Shown here: positions 11,305 to 22,330 of the stretch, in pieces
How positions within the stretch are numbered: the stretch's first letter is position 1
How the letters are laid out: every line of letters starts with the position of its first letter
Assembly (NCBI GenBank): GCA_034440635.1
Contig: JAOTON010001129.1
Location: 124,001 to 188,000 of the forward strand
From: Lepas anatifera
Lineage: Eukaryota; Arthropoda; Thecostraca; Lepadidae
Reading direction: 5' to 3'
DNA length: 64,000 nt
Position numbers and translations under genes: made by a program
Notes under the pieces: generated by a model
What the model saw: only the letters and a program-made list of their open reading frames with translations
The model's database searches: none
What the model was told of the DNA's origin: nothing

Positions 11305-11323
11305 TGACCTTTGACCTTGACCT
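11305..11323 (-). promoter_or_regulatory. DR1 plus DR0 cluster of AGGTCA half-sites
   Basis: On the minus strand there are three AGGTCA half-sites, spaced by 0 and 1 bp. DR1 is the preferred arrangement of RXR/USP and HNF4-type receptors. The same arrangement recurs at 50139-50157, and the DR1 alone at 42672-42684, in other copies of the element. Confidence 0.5.
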
Positions 11324-11540
11324 TCATGTGAAGTGACCTTGACATATAGTCCCGCTTATATGACGTTATGACGTCACCACTGGTCTTCAATGCAAGCTAA
11401 CTGGTCCGACCGCCGTTTACGGCGACCTCAAATGCAGGTCTGACTTTGAAAGCCTATAAGTCAAAAATTTTCGGCCGATTTTCAAAAGTCTTCCAATCGA
11501 CGCGCTATTAAATTCTGTTAAATGTGGCCACGTTTCTTTT

Positions 11541-12150
11541 TGCTACAAGCGGTTCTTGCCACCAACCTTGGTGTTAAGGATTACTTAACTACTAACCATA
11601 TATAAGACCCACAACTAACCAACTCACACCCTTCCCTAACACTATCTGTTCTATTACCCTTCTCTCTTTCTCTATGCGGCGGCTACCCAGCCAGAGAGGG
11701 TGCTGTAACCTCACCTCCTGGTTGCAGGATAAAGACCCGCGGCATCACGTCATGGTGCTTGCGGGTGTTTCTAATTAACCAAAATTATTATTTTTCAATG
11801 GAGGAACTCGAGTAACGTAAGCAAAACCGTCATTCGATAACAAGAAAAAAACTCATCTTTACGCTGGCAAGCCTCTTCACGTACCCTTTTAAATCCTACC
11901 TGTGCCCCAGGCTCGGCATCTCTGCCGTAGCAATCCCCTTCCTTCGCAAGTGTTGCTACACTTCGCGACCCATTCCTTGAAATAACTTCGCCCCTTTGTT
12001 CTGCGACATTAAAGTAAACACCCCTCCCGGCAAATTCCCCCCCCACACTTTTGAGGCGGGCAAAGGTGCTTTGCACAGGACGCCTTATAAAAAGCCCTTA
12101 ACTTATTAACGGCGGCATTGTAGCTTCAAGCTTTCAAGCCATTGGCTTAG
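11541..12150. other. Intronic spacer, no gene seen
   Basis: This spacer has a pyrimidine-rich segment (about 11610-11680), a stem-forming CCAGCCAGAGAGG block and an A/T-rich end (AAAATTATTATTTTT, about 11778-11795) that looks like the tail of an unclassified retroelement. The open frame 12076-11795 (minus) has no recognised motif. Confidence 0.35.
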
Positions 12151-12159
12151 TAGCTTTGC

Positions 12160-13000
12160 AGCATCAAACTCCGCCATACTTGGCACACCTGATCCTGCAA
12201 TTTTTCCGAAAATCTTAAGTGTGTTCATGTCAGGTCAGGTCACCAGGTCAGATTAAGTGACCCACCTTCAAAAATGTTTTCAAGTGGCACCAGTCAGAGC
12301 AGGCTTAATATATTGATACTATGTTTCTATCACATAATGGGCCGAGCGCGTATCAAAAGTTATGGTAAAGGCAATTATTTTATATCATTGACCTAGGGTC
12401 ATGACCTCTCCATCGGAAATGCCTGGGGAAAACGGACATTGACTGAAGCATTGTTGTATTTTTGGAGATACGGCTAAGAACACATTATTCTCCAAATCGT
12501 AGTATATTAGGCCCTTCTCTAGGGCCATGTTTCAAGTTTGGACCTGTGGCCTCTGAGAGGTCATCTGGGACTACCTAAGCAAGTTTTCAGACTTGGGTCA
12601 ATAACCACACAGAAATGGTTATTGAGCTTTCATTTTGATATCGATACGTTTGGATCATCATTTAGAGTCGATTGATATGCATGTTAACTATGCTAGGTAA
12701 AATGGTGACCTTGAACTGAACTTACGTGAGGTGATTTTTATATTTTGACCTGTTATGGTCATATCATTCGTTATTCTATTCTCTTTAATGAGAGTAGGCG
12801 AATGGTGCCTAAAAGTTGACTCCAACGCAACTCAGTCAGACGCTAGAGCCCTGAAATTCTTCTCTAAGCTATGCAAGTTTTGTTTCACTGAGTTTTGTGT
12901 CACAGGTCAAAGAAGGGCATGCATGCCCTTCTTTGACCTGTCATGGCCTCAGTATTGCCCTGAGCCAAAAAGTAAGTGATCTAATTTCTTATGTTGCTTT
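12160..13000 (-). mobile_element. AGGTCA-rich element, family C (decayed reverse copy)
   Basis: In reverse complement, this parallels 51590-52287: TTGACCCAAGT-like sequence, CTCTCAGAGGTCACAGGT-like sequence, then GGTGACCTGACCTGA near the terminus. Several AGGTCA/TGACCT sites are present. The terminal TTAACCCTCG end is missing. A perfect 38-bp palindrome lies inside at 12903-12940. Confidence 0.5.
12903..12940. repeat. Perfect 38-bp palindrome with AGGTCA at both ends
   Basis: The 19-base arm CAGGTCAAAGAAGGGCATG is followed immediately by its exact reverse complement, so the block can fold into a hairpin with no loop or act as a symmetric binding site. Confidence 0.95.
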
Positions 13001-13107
13001 GTTAGGACACCGCAGACGTCCACAGCAGGTAATGTTGTAAGTGTATAATGATGTAGCCTGATATTGATAGGTATCGTCCGGAATTCATATTACTATCGCT
13101 GTATTAA

Positions 13108-14286
13108 CCCGTGCCCCGGTGGCGGGTACGAGCCACCTTCGCCCTGGTGTGGGGGGGCTAAAAAAGACCCCCACGATCTCAAAAACTAAGAGTGCTAGAA
13201 AAAGCGCAAAACGGCAATCGAAAGCTCTTCAAAAATGATATCGAAAATACTTCAGTCATTTTTCTTTTCAGGTCAATATTAAGGTCACCAGAGGTCAAAA
13301 TAGGTCAAAATCGCTAATATGAGGTGTACTAGGAAAACCTCATATATCTCAGAAACTATGATAGCTAGAAATATTTTTTTCAACACCATTCGAAAGCTCT
13401 TGAGTTGCTCTTTCATTACAGTGGCATTCATTTTCGTGTCAAGTCAAGGCCTAGGGAGCTACAGGTCACTGAATATTGGGCATATTCTTGGGAATGTCCA
13501 TAGCCACCGATGCATAAGGGCGTTTCCTTTTTCGCTAATAACTTCCAAACCAAACAAGATACAGCCTTAGTTGATGCACCATTGCAATCCTCTCGTCAAT
13601 ACGAATCGAATGATATATAATATTGCTATGCCAGGTCAAATTTAAGAATTTGACCTGACCCAAGTCAACTGTCTGACCCAACTTCACCTGGTATGGTCAT
13701 GATGTATATCATTTGACTTGCAGTGACTATACAAACACTTTGGTGACAAAATAAAAGTTCTATCTTAGTTTATTCTAAATTTATAGAGTAAAACACCAAA
13801 AATGCTTATTTGACCTAAAGGTCCCAACTAAAAATTTTTGGCATAAACTTCAGAAATGGGCTAAGATCAAATCGTAACCGATGTTTGAAGTTGATTCCAT
13901 CCATACTTACTGAGAAAAGCTCATTTCGTGATTTTTCCCATGTATTTACAATGGGGAGGTCATGCTCTGCACATGACCTTAGGTCACCAATATCAAAAAT
14001 CCCGGAACAAATGTTGTAGCTCCTGGTGGGCCAAATATGTGGTATAAGTTTGAACTTGATCGATTAACCCTTCTTTTATTTATGCGGTCCTAAGCATTTT
14101 TTGAGGTGAGGTCACTTCACCTGGCCTGGTGACCTGACCTGATATGGCCTTGGGCTAAAATTTTCAGGAAAGATGTCAAAATGATAAAGGAACAGCTAGA
14201 CCAGGTTTGGCGGCGCTGCGCGCCGCTGTTTTTATCACTTCGGAAAAACCCGAGGGAGGTCTAAAAGACCCCCACCCGGGCGAAGG
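13108..14286 (+). mobile_element. TTAA-bounded AGGTCA element, family C
   Basis: This 1179-bp element lies between TTAA 13104-13107 and TTAA 14287-14290. Left end: CCCGTGCCCCGGTGGCGGGT; right end: CCCCCACCCGGGCGAAGG, the inverted counterpart. Inside are repeated AGGTCA/TGACCT sites, GAGCCACCTTCGCCC, a block CTATCTCAGAAAC-like near each end, and GGCGGCGCTGCGCGCCGC close to the right end. TTAA flanks with CCC-starting termini are typical of piggyBac-type elements. There is no transposase, so it is non-autonomous. Confidence 0.75.
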
Positions 14287-14290
14287 TTAA

Positions 14291-15803
14291 AGAGAAAATC
14301 AGCTACCTTAGTGTCATACATTGTCTGATCTAGGCTGCTCCTATTCTCTTATGCTCCAATTTCACCCTCCCCCCAACTGGCTGTAGTCACCCAATAAAGC
14401 CAATTTCCTCCAAAACCACCAAGGCTTTATTCACGAATTGAGTCGATTTTCGCTCTCCCTCAATGATTGGCTTAGGCCCGCCCCTGCAATCTCAAACGCT
14501 TAACAATTACGATATAACAGTGCATACTCCCAAAAATGTACCGTTACAAGAATGATCAAACCTCACATAAAATATACTGAATCAGCGCACTTAATGTGAT
14601 ATAAAGCGGACGACAGCCTGGCACGTGTCATGGGTTGCAAGGCCGGGCGAGACGTGTAGACTTGCCAGTTGAGTAGCATTCGATAGTGCCACATTTTATA
14701 CAACTTTTCGAAGGTTTTGTCAGAAAAATACAGCCTACTGATTCTTTTTATGCCATAATTAGCTCCATTTGAAGAAAAGAGGTCTAATGCGGGCTACCAG
14801 TGCGATAGCAATATAATTGTTCTAGATTGCCTCTTGAAGTCATTTCTCTGACACTACTAACTGTCATGGGAGATACCGTAATGAATTCAAGGTCATGCAG
14901 TTTGGTATTTTGGGAAAAATAATAATATATTAATTGACTTGAAAATTATTAACTGCGATAGATAAATAATTTTTGGGGCTTATCGACGCTCCAATTGCCA
15001 GGGTCATATGGCGTCGCCAACTCTTTCCCTGTTGGGTTTCTCGGGAGCCAGCTTGCTCCTTGTTCAGGGAAGCCGCCGGGCCTTGAACCTAAGCCGGCTG
15101 CGTGGAAACTGCGATAGATTCAATTATTTATTGATTAAATTGGAAACGGAGTGGTGCTCCCCTGGTTCTGCCATGGCAGTTTACCAATAACGACTCGAAA
15201 CTGCTTCGTTTTATATTTTTTAGAAACAGATTGGTATATTGATTGACTTCAGAAATTCTCCAGTGTTGCGATTCTAGTTATTCGATGATTATGTTGGAAA
15301 ATTGAATACCAAAAGTCGGGGTTTGAAAAGCTGCAAACGATGCACCTATTGTCTCATTCTTGGAATCCAGCGACAATTTTATCTAGTGTATATATTGCTC
15401 TGGCGACAGCGTCTACAAGCCTTACGGCAGAGTATTTAGCCTTGGGCTGAGAATCTGTGTTTGAAATACAACAATTCGAGAACGGGAAGCGTTAGAAGCA
15501 TGCAGTTTCGATAGGATTGGAGCTGACCAGCTGCTCTGCCTGGCCAGTGAAAGTCTGTAATGTTAACTCCGGTGACTGCGCCAGAAAGCCTTGGAAGGTG
15601 CTATTTTTCTGTTTTCAAAAAGCTTCAAAGAATCGGTGCGGGCAAAGAAAATGCTTACTGTACAGCATTTGCAGCGTTTTCTATCTCCCATAGCAAGAAA
15701 ATCGTCTGAAAACTAGCCCATCTTGCTCTTCTTCCCGTTGCGTTGAGCCTGTCGTTGTCTTGCTCTGCCGCTCAGTAGTTTCAGTGCGCCGAGTGTGTTT
15801 CAG
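14291..15803. other. End of merlin intron 2
   Basis: No transposon end, tandem repeat or additional exon is recognised. The segment closes with the branch/acceptor region GCCGAGTGTGTTTCAG (15788-15803) that precedes the third merlin exon. Confidence 0.5.
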
Positions 15804-16009
15804 TGCTGGACCAGGACGTGCCCCGCGAGTACCCGCTCTCGTTCCTGCTGCTGGTCAAGTTCTACCCGGAGGACGTCGCCGAGGAGCTCGTGCAGGAGAT
15901 CACACAGCACCTCTTCTTCCTGCAAGTCAAGCAGGCCATCCTCAACATGGACATCTACTGCGCGTCAGAAGTCAGCGTGTTGCTGGCGTCCTACGCCGTC
16001 CAGGCCAAG
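15804..16009 (+). CDS. Mer: Merlin (NF2) FERM domain, third coding exon (equivalent to human exons 3+4)
   Basis: These 206 nt encode the last two bases of a split valine codon and 68 further residues: LDQDV..., [35 protein letters not shown] and [12 protein letters not shown]. This spans the end of lobe F1 and the start of lobe F2. [11 protein letters not shown] and [11 protein letters not shown] are merlin hallmarks. The acceptor is TTTCAG|TG and the donor AAG|GTGAGG (16010), which coincides with the end of human NF2 exon 4. Human exons 3 and 4 are therefore one exon here. The open frame continues past the donor for 200 codons, but that continuation has no merlin similarity and is intron. 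The next expected segment (YGD-type start, then the rest of F2) is not found downstream in the window. Confidence 0.94.
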
Positions 16010-16099
16010 GTGAGGCACGCCCGCGAGGCCATGTCGTCAGTGTCCGATGTACCATTTAGAGCTAGCAGCAGATTATTTTTATGCCATTGTATGCACAAA

Positions 16100-17340
16100 A
16101 AAAGCATCGAGAGGCAGAATAATGACAGCACTCCTTCCGGCAAAGGATCACGCACTCCCACCCGAAGACCCAACGCCATCCGCTGCCGGCTATCTTCGGT
16201 GACGGGCTGGCGCAACTTGGGACGGTACATGTGGGACCAAGCGGATATTTCCTATCGAGCCTCTTCTTCCACAAAGGCTATCACCTTTGGAAATCGGAGG
16301 AGTCGTCACATTGGGGCTGGATACCGGGCTGCCCCCCTCGGGTGCGTCAGCGGCACAGAAGAGACTGACTGCTCATCATCAGCTGGCCTCCCTACCCTTC
16401 CGCGCCAGCTGGGTGTGAAACGGCGGATCAGCGTGCGACGGTACCCTGAGGGGGTGTGGGGTATTTATCGAACAGCCGGACGGAGAACAACACGAACTTC
16501 GGCGGCCTGCCGGCATTCTTTGTTCCAGCTGCCGAGCATGGTGTTGGCTCTTCAGACCGTGTACCGTTCCCCACTGGATCAGGCAGCCTGCCTAGAAGTC
16601 CGTGTGATATTCTGCAGATTCACTGCCGTAAATGTCGTCGCCTAGAGAGGGATCATCACATGAGACGTCCTCCGCTGGGCGTTGAAATTTGGGGTGCCCC
16701 GGCCCACCTCGCCAGGCGGAGTGACCAATGAATCAACCTGCGATGGGTCGCATCACAGTGTAACGTGCCCGGCAACGAACGGGCTGACGCTGTAGCCAAG
16801 CAAGCGGCACAGGTCCGGCAAGCGGTGGTCCCCATCGAATGCGGCACGGCGCGCAGGGCGGTGGCCAGGGTAGCGCGAGCCCGGCCACCAGGGCTGGTTC
16901 AACCGGCTCATGGACGCGCGCTGACTGCCGCCAGCCACGAACCCGGAGCGCGACGCAGCCGTCGACGCTGACCAGCCGTGAGCCGGACACTGGTCTGGCT
17001 CGGTTCTATACCGACGTCGCGGCGGCCGGAACGCTTCGGTGCAGTGTCGGGGATACAACGACCTGCACCGTGAGACCGCTCGGTGGCCAAGCTGTAGAGA
17101 GGAAGCCGACGGCCTAGAACATACACTGATCCGGTGTCTGACCCGATGGGACATCCACCCTGCCCGAGATGAGATGCGGAGCAGCAGCGCGGTGGCGGCT
17201 ATGGGGGCTACAACCCAGTCCGTCCAGGGCCGAGAGGCTGTATAGCACCATACCGGAGGGAACAGCAACAGCTGTCCTTACAGGAGTTTGTCATCCGCAT
17301 AACACACAGACGCCTCAGCCCGCACGCGGGAGGTCGAGTG
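16100..17340 (+). mobile_element. Decayed GC-rich LINE 3' end (RNase H and zinc-knuckle-like tail)
   Basis: About 16728-16830 reads LRWVASQCNVPGNERADAVA then KQAAQ, the last conserved block of a LINE-encoded RNase H (WVPSH-x-G-x-x-GNE-x-AD). Further on (about 17085-17140), WPSCREEADGLEHTLIRC is the usual C-x-x-C-x(n)-H-x(4)-C tail of LINE ORF2. The intervening sequence has many frameshifts, and the RT part (16100-16700) is only faintly coding. It starts within 100 bp of the merlin exon. High GC content sets it apart from the AT-rich surroundings. Clade uncertain (R1/LOA/Jockey-like). Confidence 0.6.
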
Positions 17341-19218
17341 CCAGCGCAGTCACCTAGGCGGTGGCCAGGGACGGATAAGGTCAGCACTCGGAGGCAGCCC
17401 CAGTCACAGAGCTGTTGGCGAATTGTCAGAGGAAATTATTCGAACTTTGGTATGTTGAAAGCAAATTATGAATAGTTTTGTATATTTCCTTCTCGCAGGA
17501 ATATTTTCTTTGAATAATATAAAGAAAACAAAAGTTGGTTTGAATTAATGAATAAAAAGACAGACAATTCACGAAATATGGCAATCTACTTATATGATTG
17601 TTTCCACCACACTGCTGGTCAGCTGAAGCATAAATGACCCACAAAATATAAAAAAGGGCCCAGAAAATGTGTATAAGATTAAGTCGTTTGATGGCGGGGC
17701 CGGTCGTTGAAAGCGCTAGTCCAGGACGGATGGTGGTATTGTGGTAAATATACCTCCGGAGGAAGACGTGGCGACTAGAAAGTAATCCCAAAAGAGTGAA
17801 AACACGATAATGGTAAAGGTGGTGAAAATTAGCATAATCTGCCAATTGTTTGTTATTTTGAATGAGTTTTAAGAGCCAAAAGTTTGTCGACGGTTTCGCA
17901 TGCAATGCATGGCCACGACTCTGGCAGATTATGATCATTTTCACCACCACTATCATTGACCATTATCATGACGTCACTGACATACCTTCTCCGCCACTAT
18001 AACACTTTACCTAAAAATGAGTGAAAACTTGTCTAGTTTCACATTGGCGCGCTGCATTTTCGGACAGTTTACTAATTGCCAAAACTGAAAACTTCAAGTT
18101 GGGTAATGTCCCGATGACATTAAGGTGCATTGACGGCTTTGGGGCGACACTTTAGTCTTAGGCCCTTTTTGTCTTGCAATATTAGTAAGCTTGTCGAGTG
18201 TTGGTGCATTTGGCCTTTTATTTGTCCTAAGAAAAATCTATGCAAAGCAGAAGAGAGCAATGAAACAAGAAGACTTCGCTGATCTTGCGATGCTTTTGCT
18301 CAATGGCCCAGCTGACCGCTTGGAGAGGAGCGAAGTGAAATTCAGAAAGCTCAGTCCTTGTCACCAGGCGAGATGGTCGTCAGCATCATACACGCTCTGA
18401 AGCAGTTTCTCTTCTAGCTCAGTATTCACAGCTTCTAGCTCTGAAGGCGATTGTACTTTATACCATATATATTTATATATATATATATATATATTTATTT
18501 ATTTATATATAGCATTGTTGGAGACTGTACATCGGCTACAGATACCTCTCACAATGACCTCGAGATGTTGCCGATCAACATGTCGTTTGTAGAGAAGTAC
18601 CCATCACGGGACGGAATACCCAGTTATGATAAGCTGGTGGCCTTTTTAGAACCTCCGAATGACGAGCGGCACTCCTGAAAGAGAAGTAGGGCAGGTCAAG
18701 GATTATATCAGTGTCTAACTAAGGGTGGCTGTCTCCGCACAGTTGGACATCGCTTCTGGCGAAACACCGTGGAGTCTAGTGGATTTGGCGAATGGCGCGG
18801 GATCCAGCGGGATGGTGTTTGCATGTAGGCTTGTATCAGTGTACCCTGTTGGAATCTGCCCATGTGTCTCCGCGCTGTGAATATGTCGTATGAAAATCAC
18901 ACAAACTGTCCAAAAGCAATTTTGTAAAGAATTAGGTTGAGAAAAACGATCATTTGTTTGTCAATGTTTATCGTTTTTTATATAAAAAGAACAAGGATTA
19001 TATCTTGGATCAAACAGTGTATGTACGTGCTCGGAACTGAAGAGTAGAGGCGATTGTTCGAACGAGCTATGTTTGAAAAGTGTGCTTAGAAATTCTAAAG
19101 AAAAACATCAGGCCTGTTGTCGGACAAGTGTTGTCTCACATTTCGATTTTTCTTTTTCATACCAAACATAATAAGCATTGGCAGACAAATGATCATTGTT
19201 CTCAGCCCAATCCTTTAC
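17341..19218. other. Intronic spacer, AT-rich
   Basis: No gene recognised. The longest open frame (17956-17426, minus, 176 codons) has no motif I can place and is AT-biased. A TA microsatellite lies near 18470-18500. A short frame at about 18505-18678 (LEMLPINMSFVEKYPSRDGI) looks somewhat protein-like but lacks supporting splice or family evidence. Confidence 0.4.
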
Positions 19219-19222
19219 TTAA

Positions 19223-20899
19223 CACGCGCATTGACGGGGGGCGGGTACCCGCCCCCCCTCGGGTTTTTCGGAGATAGCAGAAAAACGGTGGCGCGTAGCG
19301 CCGCCATACGTGGCATACCTTTTCCCTCATCATTTTTACAACTTCTGTGAAAATTTTATGGTTAGGCCATCTCAGGTCAGGTCACCAGTAAAGGTCAAGT
19401 GACCCGACCTCAAAAAAAGTTTAAGCACGCGCATTGACCGGGGTCTGAGCCACCTTCGCATTGACGGGGGGCGGGTACCCGCCCCCTAAGATCTCGAGAA
19501 CCACGGTAGGTAGCGAAAAACGGTAAACGGCGTTGGGCTGCCCCTCCACTTCTCCATCGAAAACATTTGAACCATTTTTTTGTCAGGTCACTTAAGGTCA
19601 CGAGAGGTCAAAACATGCCGTCATAGGGATAACATGTAAATTCAGTTTTTCGGCCATTACATCTGAACAAGTAAAGTTAGAGCAAAACGACTTGAACTAT
19701 ATGAATTCTCTCAGCAAGCCGAATCGAATGATATATAATTTGACCTTGCTAGGTCAAATCAAGGATTTGACCTGACCTGAGGTCAGGTCAGGGTCAAATT
19801 ATATAAAATGCATATCATTAGAACCGGAAAGCCCAGGTGAGTCTAATGCAGCTAAAATAAATGCTCTGTCACCATCCGTTACTGAGTTATTCCGTAAAAA
19901 CCATTTTTCCCATGTATTTCCAATGGAGAGGTCATGCTTCGTACCTGACCTTAGGTCATCGATATAAAAATACCGGGACATATTTTAGAGAACTCGGTGG
20001 GACCATTATGTGATATATGTTTCAATCGGATAAGTTCACCCTGCTCCGGCTTATGCTATCTTAAACTTTTTTTGAGGTCGGGTCACTTGACCTGTACTGG
20101 TGACCTGACCTGAGATGACCTAACGTTACAATTTTCACAGAAGTTGTAAAAATGATGAGGGAAAACGTATGCCAAGCACGGCGGCGCGTACGCGCCGCCG
20201 TTTTTCTGCTATCTCCCAAAAACCCGAGGGGGCGGGTACGCCCCATCAATGCGCGTGTTAAGATAGCATAAGTCGGAGCAGGGTGAACTTATCCGATTGA
20301 AACTCACATCACATAATGGCCCCACCGAGTTCTCTAAAATATGTTCCGGTATTTTTGATATCGATGACCTAAGGTCAGGTACGAGGCATGACCTCTCCAT
20401 TGGAAATACATGGGAAAAATGTTTTTTTTACGGAATAACTCAGTAACGGATGGTGATAGAGCATTTGTTTTAGCTGCATTAGACTAGCCTGGGCTTTGCA
20501 GTTCTAATTATATGCATTTTATATAATTTGAGCCTGACCTGACCTCAGGTCAGGTCAAATCCTTGATTTGACCTAGCAAGGTCAAATTATATATCATTAG
20601 ATTCGGATTGCTGAGAGGATTCATATAGTTCAAGTCGTTTTGCTCTATCTTCACTTGTTCAGATGTAATGGCCGAAAAACTGAATTTACATGTTATCCTT
20701 AGGACGGCATGTTTTGACCTCCCGTGACCTTAAATGTGACCTGACAAAAAAATGGTTTAAATGTTTTCGATGGAGAAGTGGATGGGCAGCCCAACGCCGT
20801 TCACCGTTTTTCGCTACCTACCATGGTTCTCGAGATCTTAGGGGCGGGTACCCGCCCCCGTCAATGTGAAGGTGGCTCAGACCCCCGTCAATGCGCGTG
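19223..20899 (-). mobile_element. Family B AGGTCA element (outer copy, split by inner copy)
   Basis: The outer element is in two pieces, 19223-19420 and 20262-20899 (198 + 638 = 836 bp), flanked by TTAA at 19219-19222 and 20900-20903. Its termini are CACGCGCATTGACGGGG and its inverse CCCCCGTCAATGCGCGTG. The pieces join to match the inner element read in reverse: the joint AAAAAAAGT-TTAA-GATAGCATAAG is the inverse of CTTATGCTATC-TTAA-ACTTTTTTT at about 20052-20076 in the inner copy. No protein is encoded; AGGTCA/TGACCT is repeated throughout. Confidence 0.88.
19425..20257 (+). mobile_element. Family B AGGTCA element (inner copy, inserted into the outer one)
   Basis: This 833-bp element is flanked on both sides by TTAA (19421-19424 and 20258-20261), a duplicated copy of the single internal TTAA of the outer element. 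Left end GCACGCGCATTGACC, right end CATCAATGCGCGTG. By eye it holds about 18 AGGTCA/TGACCT half-sites between 19371 and 20130 (including a few outer-copy bases), against less than one expected by chance. The tip regions also carry GCGGGTACCCGCCCC and GGCGGCGCGTACGCGCCGCC palindromes, which could fold near the ends. Confidence 0.9.
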
Positions 20900-20903
20900 T
20901 TAA

Positions 20904-21640
20904 TGGCACTGCCGCAAGCTCTCCGTTTTGTTCAGTAAAAACGATGTATTTTTGTCTGAACATGCAAGGACAGAAGGTCAGTCACGTACCGCGAGATGTG
21001 CCGTATAATTCATCTTCAATATTGCGCTATGTAAAACGAATAATGTAGAGTGATAATGTTGAAAAGACATCAATATTCCGCCACGGCTAATCAGTATTAG
21101 TTAACAGAAAAATGACAAAGATGAAGAAAACAAACGAATCTTTACGCGATTTTTGCAGCTCACGCGCGAAATACCAAAATGTGTCTCGTGTAGGCATTGA
21201 AGTCTCCATTGGAAAACTATGTGGCAAGCTTCAAATGGTTTGTGCGAAGGTCAGATATTAACCCTCGCACGTACTGGTGTTTTCGCCACCCTCGCCCGTA
21301 CAGGGGGTTGTTGCGACCCCCCTCTCGATTGTCCCATAATTAACGTAGAGCTCTGCGGTAAAACCGGGTTGGTGTGTCCTATTGGTACTTTTATTCTCTT
21401 GGTCTAGGTTTCCTTGGTATCCTGTTTTTTTTTTTTTTGTGCTTTTGACCGGAATTTTGGTAACAAAGAACATTTGTATGGTCATTAAATTGAGAAACTG
21501 ACATTAACGCATCGATCCATATGGTATACACCTATGTGACCCATCTAGGTAATGCAGGAGGTGAGGTCAAAGGTCAAAAGTCACTGACCGGTAAAACTCG
21601 AAATTGCCTAATATGTCTAATTTTCAGTTTCAGAAGGGTA
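20904..21640. other. Spacer with a TTAACCCTCGCAC transposon terminus
   Basis: TTAA at 21258-21261 followed by CCCTCGCACGTACTGGTGTT resembles the ends of the family C elements. The AGGTCA-rich block that follows (to about 22440) may be the body of that element, but no matching right end was found. A perfect DR1 of AGGTCA lies at 21564-21576. Confidence 0.4.
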
Positions 21641-21690
21641 ATTTTGGACGCTGAACTCGAATTTTGGACGCTGAATTCGAATTTTGCACT
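21641..21690. repeat. 20-bp tandem repeat (2.4 copies)
   Basis: ATTTTGGACGCTGAACTCGA is followed directly by a copy with one change and then by a partial third copy. Confidence 0.9.
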
Positions 21691-21751
21691 CAAAATAACG
21701 TCAAAGGCTTCTGTCATCAAAATCTCAGGTCATCAGGTCAACTTCCAGGTC

Positions 21752-21764
21752 AGGTCAATGACCT
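21752..21764. promoter_or_regulatory. Perfect IR1 nuclear-receptor site
   Basis: The sequence is AGGTCAATGACCT. It is preceded by another AGGTCA that overlaps its first half-site and followed by TTGACCTCAATGACC, so several half-sites crowd within 35 bp. The IR1 geometry fits EcR/USP-type dimers; binding is inferred. Confidence 0.5.
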
Positions 21765-21785
21765 GGTTGACCTCAATGACCAGGT

Positions 21786-22330
21786 AAAAAGGTCAAGTCC
21801 GTATTGGAAGCAAATCAACTAGTTCAGTGTCCACGTAATTTAAATTGACTATTCATAAGCCATTCTGCATATTTACGCCAATTTAGTGCGTGTCTAATCA
21901 GCTGTCACTGCTTACACCCCCTTCAAGGTCAAATTATGTCAAAGGTCGAAAAAGGTCAAATCCGTATTGGAAGAAAAACGTTCAGTCTCCTTCTCATGCA
22001 AATTGACTATTCACAAGAAATTTTGCATCATTTACGCCGAGTGCCTTCTTTATCATGTGCTATTGCTAACACCCCCTTCAAGGTCAAATAAGGTCAAATT
22101 TCGAAAAAGGTCAAATCCATATAATATGCAAACCAACTAGTTCAGTGTCCATATCATTCAAATTTACTATTTATGAGCGATTCTGCATCTTTTACGCCAA
22201 GTAAGTGCTTGCTTCTTCAACTGTTATTGTTTACACCCCTTTCAAGGTCAAATAAGATCACAGGTCGAAAAAGGTGAAGTCCGGATCGGACACAATTCAA
22301 CTAATTCGGTGTTCATCTCATTTAGAAATA
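21786..22330. repeat. Tandem repeat of about 160 bp, 3.4 copies, AGGTCA at each joint
   Basis: Units start at 21786, 21949, 22104 and 22268 with AAAAAGGTCAARTCCG/AAAAAGGTGAAGTCC (periods 163, 155 and 164). Each unit carries AACTAGTTCAGTGTCC, AAATTGACTATTCA, TTTACGCC and ACACCCCCTTCAAGGTCAAA in order. Divergence between units is roughly one base in five, so the array is old. Confidence 0.85.

Larger units (their letters stand above)
10860..11540 (-). mobile_element. AGGTCA-rich element, family A (reverse copy, ends lost)
   Basis: Read in reverse complement, this matches the element at 42265-43044 (CACCTAGGTCAATGAAATTG, AAAGGTCAATCCTCATTTCC and DR1-containing segments in the same order) and the fragment at 49850-50210 (TTTTGAAAATCGGCCGAAA). 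It is packed with AGGTCA/TGACCT, including a perfect IR1 (11065-11077), a DR1 plus DR0 cluster (11305-11323), an everted pair (10906-10917) and a GACCTT hexamer run. Neither TTAA terminus is intact. Confidence 0.65.

Noticed and set aside
15803..16645. 280-codon open frame continuing past the merlin exon
   Set aside because: Merlin similarity ends exactly at a canonical donor (AAG|GTGAGG); the rest has no family match and is intron read-through.
17426..17956. 176-codon open frame on the minus strand
   Set aside because: No recognised motif, AT-biased composition, many aromatic residues typical of chance frames.
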